64,000 nt of DNA from CAYQXJ01 sp964421565 (GTDB lineage: Bacteria; Planctomycetota; Brocadiia; SM23-32), in NCBI GenBank assembly GCA_964421565.1, contig CAYQXJ010000006.1:160719-224718 (forward strand), in the 5' to 3' direction. Below are positions 16,460-24,668 of the stretch, piece by piece. The notes below the pieces were generated by a model. The model worked only from the letters and a program-made list of their open reading frames with translations, did not search any database and was not told the DNA's origin. A program made the position numbers and the translations under genes. The first letter of the stretch is position 1. Each line of letters begins with the position of its first letter.

Positions 16460-18796
16460 ATGGCGACGCGGAAGACATGGGCTCCAAAGGTTGCGACCAT
16501 TGCGCTCGGCGTCCTGGCGCTGTGTGGGCTGTATGCGGCGCGCCTTTACAGCTATTTGCTGTTTCATGCCCTTGCCGAGACTTTCAGCATCGTCGTCGCC
16601 TGCAGCATCTTCATGCTGGTGTGGAACGGGCGGGAGTTCATTGAGAACAACTGCTTGATCGTTCTCGGCGTGGCCTACCTGTTCGTGGGCGCGACGGACC
16701 TGGTGCACACGCTCGCCTTCCCGGGCATGGGCGTTTTCCACGATCACGGCGCCGACCTACCGACGCAGTTGTGGGTGGGAGCGCGGGGGCTGGAGGCGGC
16801 TGCGCTGCTGGTGGGTCCGCTGATGCTTCGGCGATCGAAGCGCCCTGGCCTGTGGCTGGCGTGCTCCGGCGGCGTCTTCGCGCTGTTGTTGGCTTCCATC
16901 TTCTGGTGGGACATTTTCCCCACCGCGTATGCTTCCGGCGGCCTGACCCCTTTCAAGAAGGGCGCCGAGTACGTCATCTGTGGACTGCTGGTGGTTTCGG
17001 GGCTCATCCTGTATCGACGCCGACAGCACTTCGAAACGCAGGTGCTGCACCTTCTGCTCGCATCGGTCGGAGTCACCATCGCCGCCGAGCTTCTGTTCAC
17101 CATGTACACCGACCCCCACGGGACGGCGAACCTGCTGGGGCACTTCTTCAAGATCGTTTCGTTCTACCTGATATACAAGGGGGTGGTGCAGAACGGTTTG
17201 GTGCGGCCCTACAGTCTGCTCTTCCGCGAGCTGAGCCGACGGGAAAGGCAACTGCAGAAGGCCCACACCGAGCTGGAAGAGCACGTGCAGCGGCGTACGG
17301 AGGAACTGCGCGCTGAAGTGGCCGAGCGTCGCCGCATGGAACAGGAACTGCGCCGGGCCAATGACCTGCTGGAGAGCGCTTTCTCCAGCATCCACATCCT
17401 GATCGCCTACCTGGACCCCCAGCTCAACTTCGTGCGCGTCAACCAGGCGTATGCGGAGGCGCACGGCCACGCGGCGGACCACTTCCCGGGCAAGAACCTG
17501 TTCGACCTCGCATGTGGGGAAGCCCACCGTGAGACCTTTGAGCGCGCCGCCCACATGGCTGAGAGCTACTTCGCTTTCGAGGAGCATTTCGAGCACGGTG
17601 GTGAACCCTTGCGGGGCAATGACTACTGGGACTGGAGCCTGCAGCCTGTCAGAGGCGAGGGCGGCGAGACAGAGGGCCTGGTGCTCTGCATGATCAACGC
17701 CACGGAGCGTCGGCACGCTCAACAGGCGCTGCGCGAGAGCGAGGAACGCTTCCGTCGGCTTGTGGAGAACGCTCACGATATCATCTACTGCTGGCGGCTG
17801 GAGCCGCAGTTCAGCGTCGACTACATCAGCCCCGCCAGCGCCTCGGTGATGGGTTACGGGCCGGAGGAATTCTACGCCACGCCCTCGCTGGCGCTTCAGA
17901 TCGTGCATCCGGGTGATCGGGCGAAGTACCGCCGCATACTGCGCGACGCCGGCTCGGCGCAGGGGCCCTACGAGGTGCGATTGATCGCGCGTGACGGGCG
18001 CACCATCTGGACGGAGCAGACCTTGGTGCCGGTGGCCGAGGAGCCCGGCCACGTCGTCGCCGTGCAGGGCGTGGCGCGCGACATAACGGAACGCAAGGAA
18101 GACGAGTCGCGCATTCTGGCATATCAGCGGCAACTGCGCTCGCTGGCGTCGGAGGTGCTGCTGGCGGAGGAACGGGAGAGGCGCCGCATCGCCGCCGACC
18201 TGCATGACGGAGTGGGCCAGACGTTGGCGGCCGCCCGCATGCGCCTGGCGGCGTTGAGCAGCGCACAGCAACCTGACGCCGAACAGGAGCTGAGCGCCCT
18301 GCGAGACCTGATCGACAGCACCATAAAAGACACCCGCAGTCTGACGTTCGAGATCAGCCCGCCCGTGCTCTATGAACTGGGTCTCGAGCCGGCCCTGGAG
18401 TGGCTCTGCGAGCAGGTGAGCAAGCGCTACGGGATGGCCGTCAGGTTCGTGGCCGAGAAGGGAGGATCGCAGTTGAGCGAAGACCTGCGGGTTGTGCTCT
18501 TCCGCGCGGTGCGCGAGGCGCTGGCGAACGCGTCGAAACACGCTGACGCCGACCGCGTGGTCGTCACCATGCGGCGCGAGGATTCTGCCCTCGCCCTGAC
18601 CGTTGCCGACGACGGGAAGGGGTTCGACACGTCTGTTCTGAACGAAGAGCATAACGCGGGCTACGGCCTGTTCCACATCCGCGAAAGACTCGGGCACATG
18701 GGAGGTTTAGTGCGCATTGACTCCCGCCCTGGAGACGGCACCATGTTGCTGATGAGGGTGCCGATCGCACAACCCGCAACGCAAAGGAGCGACTGA
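16460..18796 (+). CDS. Membrane sensor histidine kinase (MASE3-like, two PAS, HisKA_3)
   Basis: A 778-residue kinase. Residues about 10-235 form an eight-helix membrane module resembling MASE3, followed by a coiled coil (about 240-300), PAS1 (about 303-420), PAS2 (about 425-545), a HisKA_3 dimerisation domain with the phosphoacceptor in ERRRIAADLHDGVGQ, and an ATPase domain (REALANASKHA, DDGKGFD, GYGLFHIRERLGHMGG). This is the NarX/UhpB-type architecture. ATG at 16460 is preferred over a GTG 24 bases upstream. The response-regulator gene starts three bases after its stop, so the two are partners. The signal is unknown. Confidence 0.93.
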   Translation: MATRKTWAPKVATIALGVLALCGLYAARLYSYLLFHALAETFSIVVACSIFMLVWNGREFIENNCLIVLGVAYLFVGATDLVHTLAFPGMGVFHDHGADLPTQLWVGARGLEAAALLVGPLMLRRSKRPGLWLACSGGVFALLLASIFWWDIFPTAYASGGLTPFKKGAEYVICGLLVVSGLILYRRRQHFETQVLHLLLASVGVTIAAELLFTMYTDPHGTANLLGHFFKIVSFYLIYKGVVQNGLVRPYSLLFRELSRRERQLQKAHTELEEHVQRRTEELRAEVAERRRMEQELRRANDLLESAFSSIHILIAYLDPQLNFVRVNQAYAEAHGHAADHFPGKNLFDLACGEAHRETFERAAHMAESYFAFEEHFEHGGEPLRGNDYWDWSLQPVRGEGGETEGLVLCMINATERRHAQQALRESEERFRRLVENAHDIIYCWRLEPQFSVDYISPASASVMGYGPEEFYATPSLALQIVHPGDRAKYRRILRDAGSAQGPYEVRLIARDGRTIWTEQTLVPVAEEPGHVVAVQGVARDITERKEDESRILAYQRQLRSLASEVLLAEERERRRIAADLHDGVGQTLAAARMRLAALSSAQQPDAEQELSALRDLIDSTIKDTRSLTFEISPPVLYELGLEPALEWLCEQVSKRYGMAVRFVAEKGGSQLSEDLRVVLFRAVREALANASKHADADRVVVTMRREDSALALTVADDGKGFDTSVLNEEHNAGYGLFHIRERLGHMGGLVRIDSRPGDGTMLLMRVPIAQPATQRSD

Positions 18797-18799
18797 GAG

Positions 18800-19450
18800 A
18801 TGGGCACGCGGGTTCTGATCGCCGACGACCATGCCATTATTCGCGACGGGCTGACTGCCCTGCTCAAGGCGCAGCAGGGCATGCAGGTCCTCGGCACCGC
18901 CAGTGACGGCCGCACGGCCGTGGAACTGACGCGGGAGATGGCGCCAGACGTGGTGATCATGGACATCGCAATGCCCGACCTGAACGGCATGGAGGCCACG
19001 CGGCAGATACGCGAGGCCAGCCCGCCCACCCGTGTTATCGCTCTGTCCATGCATTCGGACCGGCGCTTCGTGCAAGGGATGCTCAAGTCCGGCGCGGACG
19101 GCTATCTGCTGAAAGACTCCGCGTTCGAAGAACTGGTTCAGGCCGTGCGCGCCGTGACGGCGGGGCAGAGGTACCTGTCCACTCAGATCACCGACGTTGT
19201 GCTGGATCAATACATGGACCTTGCCGAAGACGAGGGGTCGCCGGCGAGTGTGCTTAGCGCCAGGGAACGCGAGGTGCTGCAACTGCTCGCCGAGGGCAAG
19301 GCCACCAAGCAGATCGCCCTGTTGCTGGACATCAGTGTAAAGACCGTGGAGACCTACCGCAGCCGCCTGATGAGCAAGCTCGACCTGCGCAGCGTGCCCG
19401 AACTCACCAAGTACGCCATTCGCGAAGGGCTCACCTTCCTCGACGAGTGA
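18800..19450 (+). CDS. NarL/LuxR-type response regulator
   Basis: A 216-residue transcription regulator: receiver domain (phosphoacceptor Asp55 in VVIMDIAMPD, conserved Lys in GYLLKD) and a C-terminal LuxR-type helix-turn-helix (LSAREREVLQLLAEGKATKQIA, then VKTVETYRSRLMSKL). AAAGGAG precedes the ATG. It is the cognate partner of the upstream kinase. Target genes are not identified. Confidence 0.96.
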   Translation: MGTRVLIADDHAIIRDGLTALLKAQQGMQVLGTASDGRTAVELTREMAPDVVIMDIAMPDLNGMEATRQIREASPPTRVIALSMHSDRRFVQGMLKSGADGYLLKDSAFEELVQAVRAVTAGQRYLSTQITDVVLDQYMDLAEDEGSPASVLSAREREVLQLLAEGKATKQIALLLDISVKTVETYRSRLMSKLDLRSVPELTKYAIREGLTFLDE

Positions 19451-19492
19451 GTCCGTGGTGTCAGCCGAGGCCGCAGGTGGGGAAAGACCCTA

Positions 19493-19521
19493 TTGTGGGC
19501 CTCTTTCGCGCCTGATATCAT
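19493..19521 (+). promoter_or_regulatory. Promoter ahead of the small unknown gene at 19.55 kb
   Basis: TTGTGG (19493-19498), 17 bases, then TATCAT (19516-19521), about 30 bases before the ATG at 19552. It separates the small gene(s) downstream from the two-component pair. Confidence 0.4.
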
Positions 19522-19551
19522 CCTATCAGACATGGGTGAAGATGGTACGCG

Positions 19552-19938
19552 ATGGACGAGAGAGCACTGGAACTGCGTAGGATGGGCTCCGACTTCGCCG
19601 ACCGGGTGCGTCGGCGGATGGAGGCGCGTAGGTCGCTGGCAGACGAGGCGGAGAGTGCACGGTTGGCGGCCATGGAGGCGGCCTTGCGAAAGGGCATGGT
19701 CGTGGCCGTCTGCCCGGACGCCGTGGTCGTTGCTGGCGACGCGGCGACGGCCGAGGCGCGGGGGGAGTCCGAGACAGGCTGGTTGGAGCGAGCCTACGAG
19801 AGTGGACTGTGCGGCGGTGGGGGAGAACTGGCGCGCGCCGTGCAAGTGCTGAAGCTGGTCGGTGTCTGGCCGTGGAGGCCGATTGCCGGCCCGAATGACC
19901 GACCCCGGGGGCAAGAGGCGCGCTCAGTTGCCGTCTGA
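19552..19938 (+). CDS. Small protein of unknown function
   Basis: A 128-residue product that I do not recognise. Codon choice (G or C in most third positions) and the promoter upstream favour a real gene. The N-terminal half is a charged, Arg/Glu-rich helix (residues 1-48), followed by a short hydrophobic strand pair (VVAVCPDAVVVAGD), then a glycine-rich loop and an Arg/Pro-rich tail. The Shine-Dalgarno is weak and an earlier in-frame start is not available. A spurious frame cannot be excluded. Confidence 0.45.
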   Translation: MDERALELRRMGSDFADRVRRRMEARRSLADEAESARLAAMEAALRKGMVVAVCPDAVVVAGDAATAEARGESETGWLERAYESGLCGGGGELARAVQVLKLVGVWPWRPIAGPNDRPRGQEARSVAV

Positions 19939-19994
19939 CCAGTACTCTTTGCATGTCGCGCTCAACTGCACGAGCAACCGAAGGGGGGTACGCT

Positions 19995-20312
19995 GTGGGC
20001 AAGGCAACGCCGTGGTACATTCAGCAGTCGCCGCAGATCGGTCAGGCCTTTCAGGACTTCAATGACGCCTCCGTGCAGGAAGGCGTCGTCGACGCCAAGA
20101 CGAAGGCGCTCGTGCAGCTTGCCGTTTCGTGCGTCATGCGTTGTACGTACTGCACTGAAACGCACATAGAGGGAGCCGAGCAGGCGGGGGCTTCAAAGCG
20201 GGAGATATCGGAGATCCTGTTGCTGACAGCCGCCCAGTGCGCGGGCACCCAACTGGCCTGGCACAAGGACTACTTCGTGCCGGAGCTGAGCAAGCGGGCG
20301 GACGAGGACTGA
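19995..20312 (+). CDS. AhpD/carboxymuconolactone decarboxylase-like protein
   Basis: A 105-residue all-helical protein of the CMD/AhpD family. The redox motif CTYCTETHIEGAEQAG has the C-x2-C-x3-H arrangement of alkylhydroperoxidase AhpD proteins, which points to a peroxidase or thiol-redox role. GTG at 19995 is preferred because AAGGGGGG lies six bases upstream; an ATG at 19953 would add 14 unconserved residues. It is convergent with the rubredoxin gene, and a strong hairpin separates them. Confidence 0.9.
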   Translation: MGKATPWYIQQSPQIGQAFQDFNDASVQEGVVDAKTKALVQLAVSCVMRCTYCTETHIEGAEQAGASKREISEILLLTAAQCAGTQLAWHKDYFVPELSKRADED

Positions 20313-20394
20313 TCCCAACCTGACGGGCCGAAGGGTTCGTCCCGGCCCGAGAAAGCGGAAGCCGGCCTCATGGCACGGCGCACCGCGCATAGAT

Positions 20395-20417
20395 GGGGCG
20401 CCCCAGGTGGGCGCCCC
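20395..20417. terminator. Bidirectional hairpin terminator
   Basis: A perfect nine-pair stem, GGGGCGCCC (20395-20403) with GGGCGCCCC (20409-20417) around a five-base loop, placed between the stops of two convergent genes. On the plus strand it is followed by CTTTCC. The T tract is short, so termination efficiency is uncertain. Confidence 0.6.
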
Positions 20418-20437
20418 CTTTCCTTGCGACGACCCTC

Positions 20438-20599
20438 TCAGTCCCGGGCCATGAAGAACTCGGCCGTGGCCCCGCAGATCGGGCACCGCCACTCATTGGG
20501 AAGCTCCACGAAGGGCGTGCCCGGGGGCACTCCTTGTTCCGGATCCCCCTGCTGCGGGTCGTACACGTAGTCGCATAGCAGGCATTCGTGATGCGTCAT
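20438..20599 (-). CDS. Rubredoxin
   Basis: A 53-residue one-iron electron carrier with both CxxC pairs (ECLLCDYVYDP and RCPICGATAEFF). Start ATG at 20599 follows AGGAAG. It is the natural electron donor for flavodiiron proteins and rubrerythrin, both encoded nearby, and lies downstream of hcp on the same strand. A terminator-like hairpin between hcp and this gene suggests partly separate expression. Confidence 0.96.
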   Translation of the reverse strand: MTHHECLLCDYVYDPQQGDPEQGVPPGTPFVELPNEWRCPICGATAEFFMARD

Positions 20600-20633
20600 G
20601 GGCGGGGGATCTTCCTTTCGTCCGCCATCTGGA

Positions 20634-20664
20634 GAGAAGAAAGGGGCCCCGAAAGCGGCCCCCA
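20634..20664 (-). terminator. Terminator after hcp
   Basis: On the minus strand GGGGCC (20662-20657) pairs with GGCCCC (20648-20643) and is followed by TTTCTTCTC. It lies 25 bases after the hcp stop and before rubredoxin, so it may end or attenuate the operon transcript. Confidence 0.55.
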
Positions 20665-20688
20665 TTGTAGCTCACCTACACGCCGCTT

Positions 20689-22338
20689 TCAGGCGAGGGC
20701 CTCCTCCAGGTCCTGCTCAACGGTTGAGATGGGTTGGATGTGGAACTTGTCGACGAGCACCTTCAGGACGGGATCGGTGATGAAGGCCGGCAGGCTCGGC
20801 CCGAGCTTCATATCTTCGATGCCCAGGCTGAACAGGGTCAGCAGGATCGCCACCGCCTTCTGCTCATACCAGGAGAGGATGAAGGAGAGCGGCAGTTCGT
20901 TTACCTCGCAGTCGAAGGCGTCTGCCAGTGCCAGCGCAATCTGTATGGCGGAGTAGGAGTCATTGCATTGCCCGATGTCGAGCAGGCGCGGTATGCCGCC
21001 GATGTCGCCGAACTCGAGCTTGTTGAAACGATACTTGCCGCAGGCGAGGGTCAGGATCAGGCAGTCGTCAGGAACCGACTCGGCGAACCGGGTGTAGTAG
21101 TTGCGCCCGGGCTTCGCTCCGTCGCAGCCGCCGATCAGGAAGAAGTGGCGGATGTCGCCGTTCTTCACCGCGTCAATCACTGCCCCCGCGACGCCCATGA
21201 CGGCCTCGTGGCCGAAGCCGACGGTAATCGTCTTCTCTTCGTCGTCTTCGGCAAAGCCTTCGGCCGCCTGAGCCGCCTGTATGACCTGCGAGAAGTCGGT
21301 ATCGCTGATGTGGGTGACGCCGGGCCAGCCGGTCGGGCCGCTGGTGAATATGCGCTCCTTGTAGGTGTCCTTCGGCTTCATCAGGCAGTTGGTGGTCATC
21401 AACACGGCGCCGGGGAAGTCCTCGAACTCCGAGCGTTGGTTCTGCCATGCACTGCCATAGTTGCCGACCAGATGTTCGTGCTTCTTCAGCTCGGGATATC
21501 CGTGAGCGGGCAGCATTTCGCCGTGCGTGTAGACGTTGATGCCCGTTCCTTCGGTCTGCTCCAGCAGCGCCTTCAGGTCCTTCAGGTCGTGGCCGCTGAC
21601 CACGATGCACTTACCTTTCAGCGGTGTCACGCGCACCTGCGTGGGTTCGGGATCGCCATAAGTGCCCGTGTTCGCCCTGTCCAGCAGTTCCATCGCCTGC
21701 AGGTTGAGCTCCCCGGTCTGGAGCGCGTGGGCCAGAAGGTCGCCCATGTCCGTCGGCTCGGACGCCACGTAATCGAGCAGTTCATGGAACAGCGCGTAGG
21801 TTTCGTCATCCTCCTCGCCAAGGATGGCGGCGTGATGCGCGTAGGCGGCGGCGCCTTTCACGCCATAGACGATGGCTTCCTGCAGGCCGGCCACATCCTC
21901 GCCGTGGCGATCGATGCGGTTCTCGATGGAGAGCTGTTCGCCCTGGCTTATCATGTCGTTCAGGTCGTCGGCCGGTTCGAGGGCGGCGGTGCCGTCCAGC
22001 TCTTCGGGCGCTCTGTCTGCTTCGCGACAGGCGTCTTCATAGCGCCCCTTCAGCCGTTCGCGCAGCTCGGTGCCCCTTCTCACGTAGTCCTGCAGGTATT
22101 CGGGGTCGAAGTTGGTGTTGGTCAGCGTGGTGAACATCGCGTCGCAGACGAACCGGTCGGCCTCGTTGTCACGCGCGCCCAGCTCGCCGGCGCGGCGGCC
22201 GTACATCGCAACACCTTTGGTCAGGTGGACCAGCAAGTCCTGCATGGCTGCCGTTTCGGGATCCTTGCCGCACACACCGTAGCTGGTGCATCCGTTGCCC
22301 TGTGCCGTCTGTTCGCACTGGTAGCAGAACATGCTCAT
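20689..22338 (-). CDS. hcp: Hybrid cluster protein (Hcp; NO/hydroxylamine reductase)
   Basis: A 549-residue cytoplasmic metalloprotein with a cubane cluster and a hybrid Fe-S-O cluster. It reduces NO or hydroxylamine and is induced by nitrosative stress. The N-terminal cubane ligands are CYQC-x8-C-x5-C, the spacing of the anaerobe (class I) type. Hybrid-cluster ligands are seen in TTNCLMKPKDTY, LIGGCDGAKPGRNYYT, ILTLACGKYRFN and DIGQCNDSYSA. It follows the flavodiiron gene by 54 bases within the Rrf2-led operon. No hcr reductase gene is present; the nearby rubredoxin or ferredoxin could supply electrons. Confidence 0.97.
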   Translation of the reverse strand: MSMFCYQCEQTAQGNGCTSYGVCGKDPETAAMQDLLVHLTKGVAMYGRRAGELGARDNEADRFVCDAMFTTLTNTNFDPEYLQDYVRRGTELRERLKGRYEDACREADRAPEELDGTAALEPADDLNDMISQGEQLSIENRIDRHGEDVAGLQEAIVYGVKGAAAYAHHAAILGEEDDETYALFHELLDYVASEPTDMGDLLAHALQTGELNLQAMELLDRANTGTYGDPEPTQVRVTPLKGKCIVVSGHDLKDLKALLEQTEGTGINVYTHGEMLPAHGYPELKKHEHLVGNYGSAWQNQRSEFEDFPGAVLMTTNCLMKPKDTYKERIFTSGPTGWPGVTHISDTDFSQVIQAAQAAEGFAEDDEEKTITVGFGHEAVMGVAGAVIDAVKNGDIRHFFLIGGCDGAKPGRNYYTRFAESVPDDCLILTLACGKYRFNKLEFGDIGGIPRLLDIGQCNDSYSAIQIALALADAFDCEVNELPLSFILSWYEQKAVAILLTLFSLGIEDMKLGPSLPAFITDPVLKVLVDKFHIQPISTVEQDLEEALA

Positions 22339-22392
22339 GTGATGTTACCCCCTGTTGCTGGAAGCGATAGTTACGAGTTTTGCGGTCGTGGA

Positions 22393-23583
22393 TCAGATGT
22401 CCTTCGTTCTGTCCGCCATCTGGCGTCCCCACTCGCGGCACGCCTGCAGGGCGTCCGCGTCTGGCTGCCACTTGCACTTGATGCCGTCCGTCGCCAGCGG
22501 GATACTGCACTGTTCGAAGTGGTTTTCGATGATCTGAACGGCCTCGCCGCTCCAGCCGTAGCTGCCGAACGCGGCGCCGATTTTGTTCTGGAAACGCAAC
22601 CCCCGCAGGTCCTCCAGTATGGGCCGGATGGTCGGCAGCACGCCCTGATTCAGGGTCGGCGAGCCGATGATCACGGAGTGAGCCTTGAAGACCTCGACCA
22701 GGGCGTCATTACGGTCGGTGACGCCCATGTGAAGTATCTTGTGGTCTACGCCCCCGTCGCTGAGCCCGGCTCCGATGGCATCGGCCATGCGACGCGTGCC
22801 CTCCCACATGGTGTCGAACAGGATGACGGCACGCGGGCGGGGTTCCTGTTTCGCCCACTCCACGTATTTCTCAACGATCTGCATCGGCTCCCGTCGCCAT
22901 ATGATGCCATGACTTGGCGCGATCATCTCGATGTCGAGATCCAGCGGCCCGAGCTCCTCCACCTTCCGAAGCACCTGCGGGCTGAACGGCGTCAGGATGT
23001 TGACGTAATACTTGAGCGCCTCGTCGAACAACTCCTTCTGGTTCACCTGATCGTTGAAGCGGAACGCCGTGGCGTAGTGTTGTCCGAAGGCGTCGTTGGG
23101 CATCAGTATGTGGTCGGCGGTCAGGTAGGTGAACATGCTGTCCGGCCAGTGCAGCATGGGCGCCTCGACGAACATCAGGTCATTGCGCCCGACGTTGACC
23201 GTGTCGCCGGTGTTGACAGCCTTGAAGTCCCAGTCTTTGTGAAAGTGGCCGGGGATGCTCCGCTTGCCGCGGCGGGAGACGATGAGCGTGGCGTCCGGGC
23301 AATGCCGCAGCAGGGCGGGCAGAGCGCCGGAGTGGTCGATCTCGGAGTGGTTCGCCACCACGATGTCGATCTGCGCCGGGTCAATGATCTCGCGGATGTT
23401 TTCGAGCATCTCCTCGGCGAACGGTTCCCACACGGTGTCGACCAGCACTGTCTTCTCGTCGAGGATCAGGTACGCATTGTAGCTGGAGCCGCGGTGCGTG
23501 GAGAGTTCGTGTCCGTGGAAGTGCCGCAGGTCCCAGTCCACGACGCCCACCCAGTAGACGCCGTCCTTTAGTTTTTCTGGCAT
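22393..23583 (-). CDS. Flavodiiron protein (FprA; O2/NO reductase)
   Basis: A 396-residue A-type flavoprotein that reduces oxygen to water and/or NO to N2O. The beta-lactamase-like diiron domain has the ligands HSEIDHSG and later His/Asp residues (PMLHWPD, MPNDAFGQHY, SHGIIWR). The C-terminal flavodoxin domain starts near residue 253 (FDTMWEGTRRMA, IGSPTLNQG, FGSYGWSGEA) and binds FMN. There is no fused rubredoxin; the separate rubredoxin nearby fits as donor. It lies between the tandem desulforedoxin gene (23 bases) and hcp. Confidence 0.97.
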   Translation of the reverse strand: MPEKLKDGVYWVGVVDWDLRHFHGHELSTHRGSSYNAYLILDEKTVLVDTVWEPFAEEMLENIREIIDPAQIDIVVANHSEIDHSGALPALLRHCPDATLIVSRRGKRSIPGHFHKDWDFKAVNTGDTVNVGRNDLMFVEAPMLHWPDSMFTYLTADHILMPNDAFGQHYATAFRFNDQVNQKELFDEALKYYVNILTPFSPQVLRKVEELGPLDLDIEMIAPSHGIIWRREPMQIVEKYVEWAKQEPRPRAVILFDTMWEGTRRMADAIGAGLSDGGVDHKILHMGVTDRNDALVEVFKAHSVIIGSPTLNQGVLPTIRPILEDLRGLRFQNKIGAAFGSYGWSGEAVQIIENHFEQCSIPLATDGIKCKWQPDADALQACREWGRQMADRTKDI

Positions 23584-23606
23584 GTTTGCCCCCTTATGCC
23601 GTTATG

Positions 23607-23867
23607 TCACGCAGCCCTGACGGGCGGCTCCAGCACCATCTCCCGATTGCAGCATCGTGGTTCGAAGGCGCCGCCGGTCACTCGCAGCACGCCGACTTCG
23701 GCGCCGCACACCGGGCAGTAGTAGAAGCGCGTTCGGCACCCCAGCGGAGCCATTGGCCGGTTGCAGCAGCGCGGTTCGAACCCGGCGCCGCGCCCGACCA
23801 GCACTGTCACCTCGGCGCCGCAGATGTTGCACCGGTAAACCATTCCCCTCGTCACGCTGTCTGTCAC
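23607..23867 (-). CDS. Tandem desulforedoxin-like iron protein
   Basis: An 86-residue protein made of two copies of a desulforedoxin-type module. Each has CxxC near its start and a Cys-Cys pair near its end: YRCNICGAEVTVL...FEPRCCNRPM and YYCPVCGAEVGVL...FEPRCCNREM. Eight cysteines could make two Fe(Cys)4 centres in one chain, whereas desulforedoxin proper is a homodimer of a 36-residue module. I infer an electron carrier for the flavodiiron protein or Hcp. Its ATG overlaps the stop of the upstream desulforedoxin-like gene by four bases. Confidence 0.85.
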   Translation of the reverse strand: MTDSVTRGMVYRCNICGAEVTVLVGRGAGFEPRCCNRPMAPLGCRTRFYYCPVCGAEVGVLRVTGGAFEPRCCNREMVLEPPVRAA

Positions 23868-24088
23868 TCTTCCTCCTCCGGTTCGGCTTCGGCCCCGTGA
23901 ACGCGTTCCATGGGTTCACCACAGCACACAAGGTCGAGGATGCCCACGCCCCCACGGGTGACCATGATCAGGTTGCCGCACCCGCGACACGCGTACGCCG
24001 TGCCGACCTTGATGGTGAGTGCGCTCTCCCAGTCGCCCAGGTCCCACTCGGGCGGCGGTGACTCGGGGTACTTCTCCTGGCTTTCCAC
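23864..24088 (-). CDS. Single desulforedoxin-like domain protein
   Basis: A 74-residue protein with an N-terminal extension (about 30 residues) and one desulforedoxin-type module (ACRGCGNLIMVTR, LDLVCCGEPME), ending in an acidic tail. GTG at 24088 is chosen because AGGAGGTGG lies just upstream; a much longer open frame reaching 24310 has no plausible protein content. It is coupled by ATGA overlap to the tandem desulforedoxin gene. The role is probably electron transfer or iron binding. Confidence 0.75.
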   Translation of the reverse strand: MESQEKYPESPPPEWDLGDWESALTIKVGTAYACRGCGNLIMVTRGGVGILDLVCCGEPMERVHGAEAEPEEEE

Positions 24089-24225
24089 AGCTCCACCTCC
24101 TGGTTCTGACGCAACGGCGGCGGCTGATGCGTATGCGCAGTGCCTGCTGGGAACGCCGTGCCGCCGTGCTTCGGGGGGATGTCGTAGCGGCGCCCCTCGC
24201 TGCGGGTTCCTGCGGCGCTTCCATC

Positions 24226-24254
24226 TTTCTACGCTTTCGGCGAACATCGCGCAA
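24226..24254 (-). promoter_or_regulatory. Possible internal promoter for the desulforedoxin-flavodiiron-hcp segment
   Basis: On the minus strand TTGCGC (24249-24254), 17 bases, then TAGAAA (24226-24231), within the 237-base gap after the cupin gene. The gap holds no other gene I can support. It would let dx-fprA-hcp be expressed apart from the Rrf2 end of the operon. Confidence 0.3.
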
Positions 24255-24325
24255 GTAGGTTCGCAGCGCCGGCGTGCGCCCGGGCCGCCTGATGGCAGGG
24301 TCCTGGCCATGGCAGTCGGTGTCTC

Positions 24326-24643
24326 CTATGGTGCAGGGGTCTTGACGACGAGGAACCGAAAAGCCGCTTCGCCATCGTTCATCAGCCTGTGTGGAATGCC
24401 GGCCGGGCTGTGCACAAGGTCGTCCCGGCGGACAGACTGCTGCTGGTCGCCTATCTCCACGGTGCCCACCCCCTCCAGTACGTAGAAGAACACGTCCAGC
24501 GGAGTTTCATGCCGCCGGAGGGCCTCGCGCGGTTCCAGGGTGATGTGCACCACCTGCATATGCTCGGTGTCGTGCAGCTTCCGGGCGCTGACGCCGTGTG
24601 GGTTCTCGGATTCAGCCGTCTGCGTCGCGTGGACCACCTGCAT
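24326..24643 (-). CDS. Small cupin protein
   Basis: A 105-residue single-domain cupin. The beta-barrel motifs HETPLDVFFYVLEGVGTVEIGD and SPAGIPHRLMND are visible, with His residues placed to bind a metal. GAGGAG precedes the ATG. Small cupins next to Rrf2 and ferredoxin genes are common in anaerobes, but their substrate is unknown. The stop is followed by a 237-base gap before the next gene of the operon. Confidence 0.88.
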   Translation of the reverse strand: MQVVHATQTAESENPHGVSARKLHDTEHMQVVHITLEPREALRRHETPLDVFFYVLEGVGTVEIGDQQQSVRRDDLVHSPAGIPHRLMNDGEAAFRFLVVKTPAP

Positions 24644-24668
24644 GATGTGATCTCCTCAGTTGCGCTGG

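Noticed and set aside
20734..23571. 945-codon open frame on the plus strand opposite hcp and the flavodiiron gene
   Set aside because: It is antisense to two intact conserved enzymes, spans both of them, and has no protein motifs; long antisense frames are expected at this GC content.
23864..24310. 148-codon version of the single desulforedoxin-like gene
   Set aside because: The first 74 codons are Arg/Pro-rich without family sequence, and a strong Shine-Dalgarno supports the GTG at 24088.
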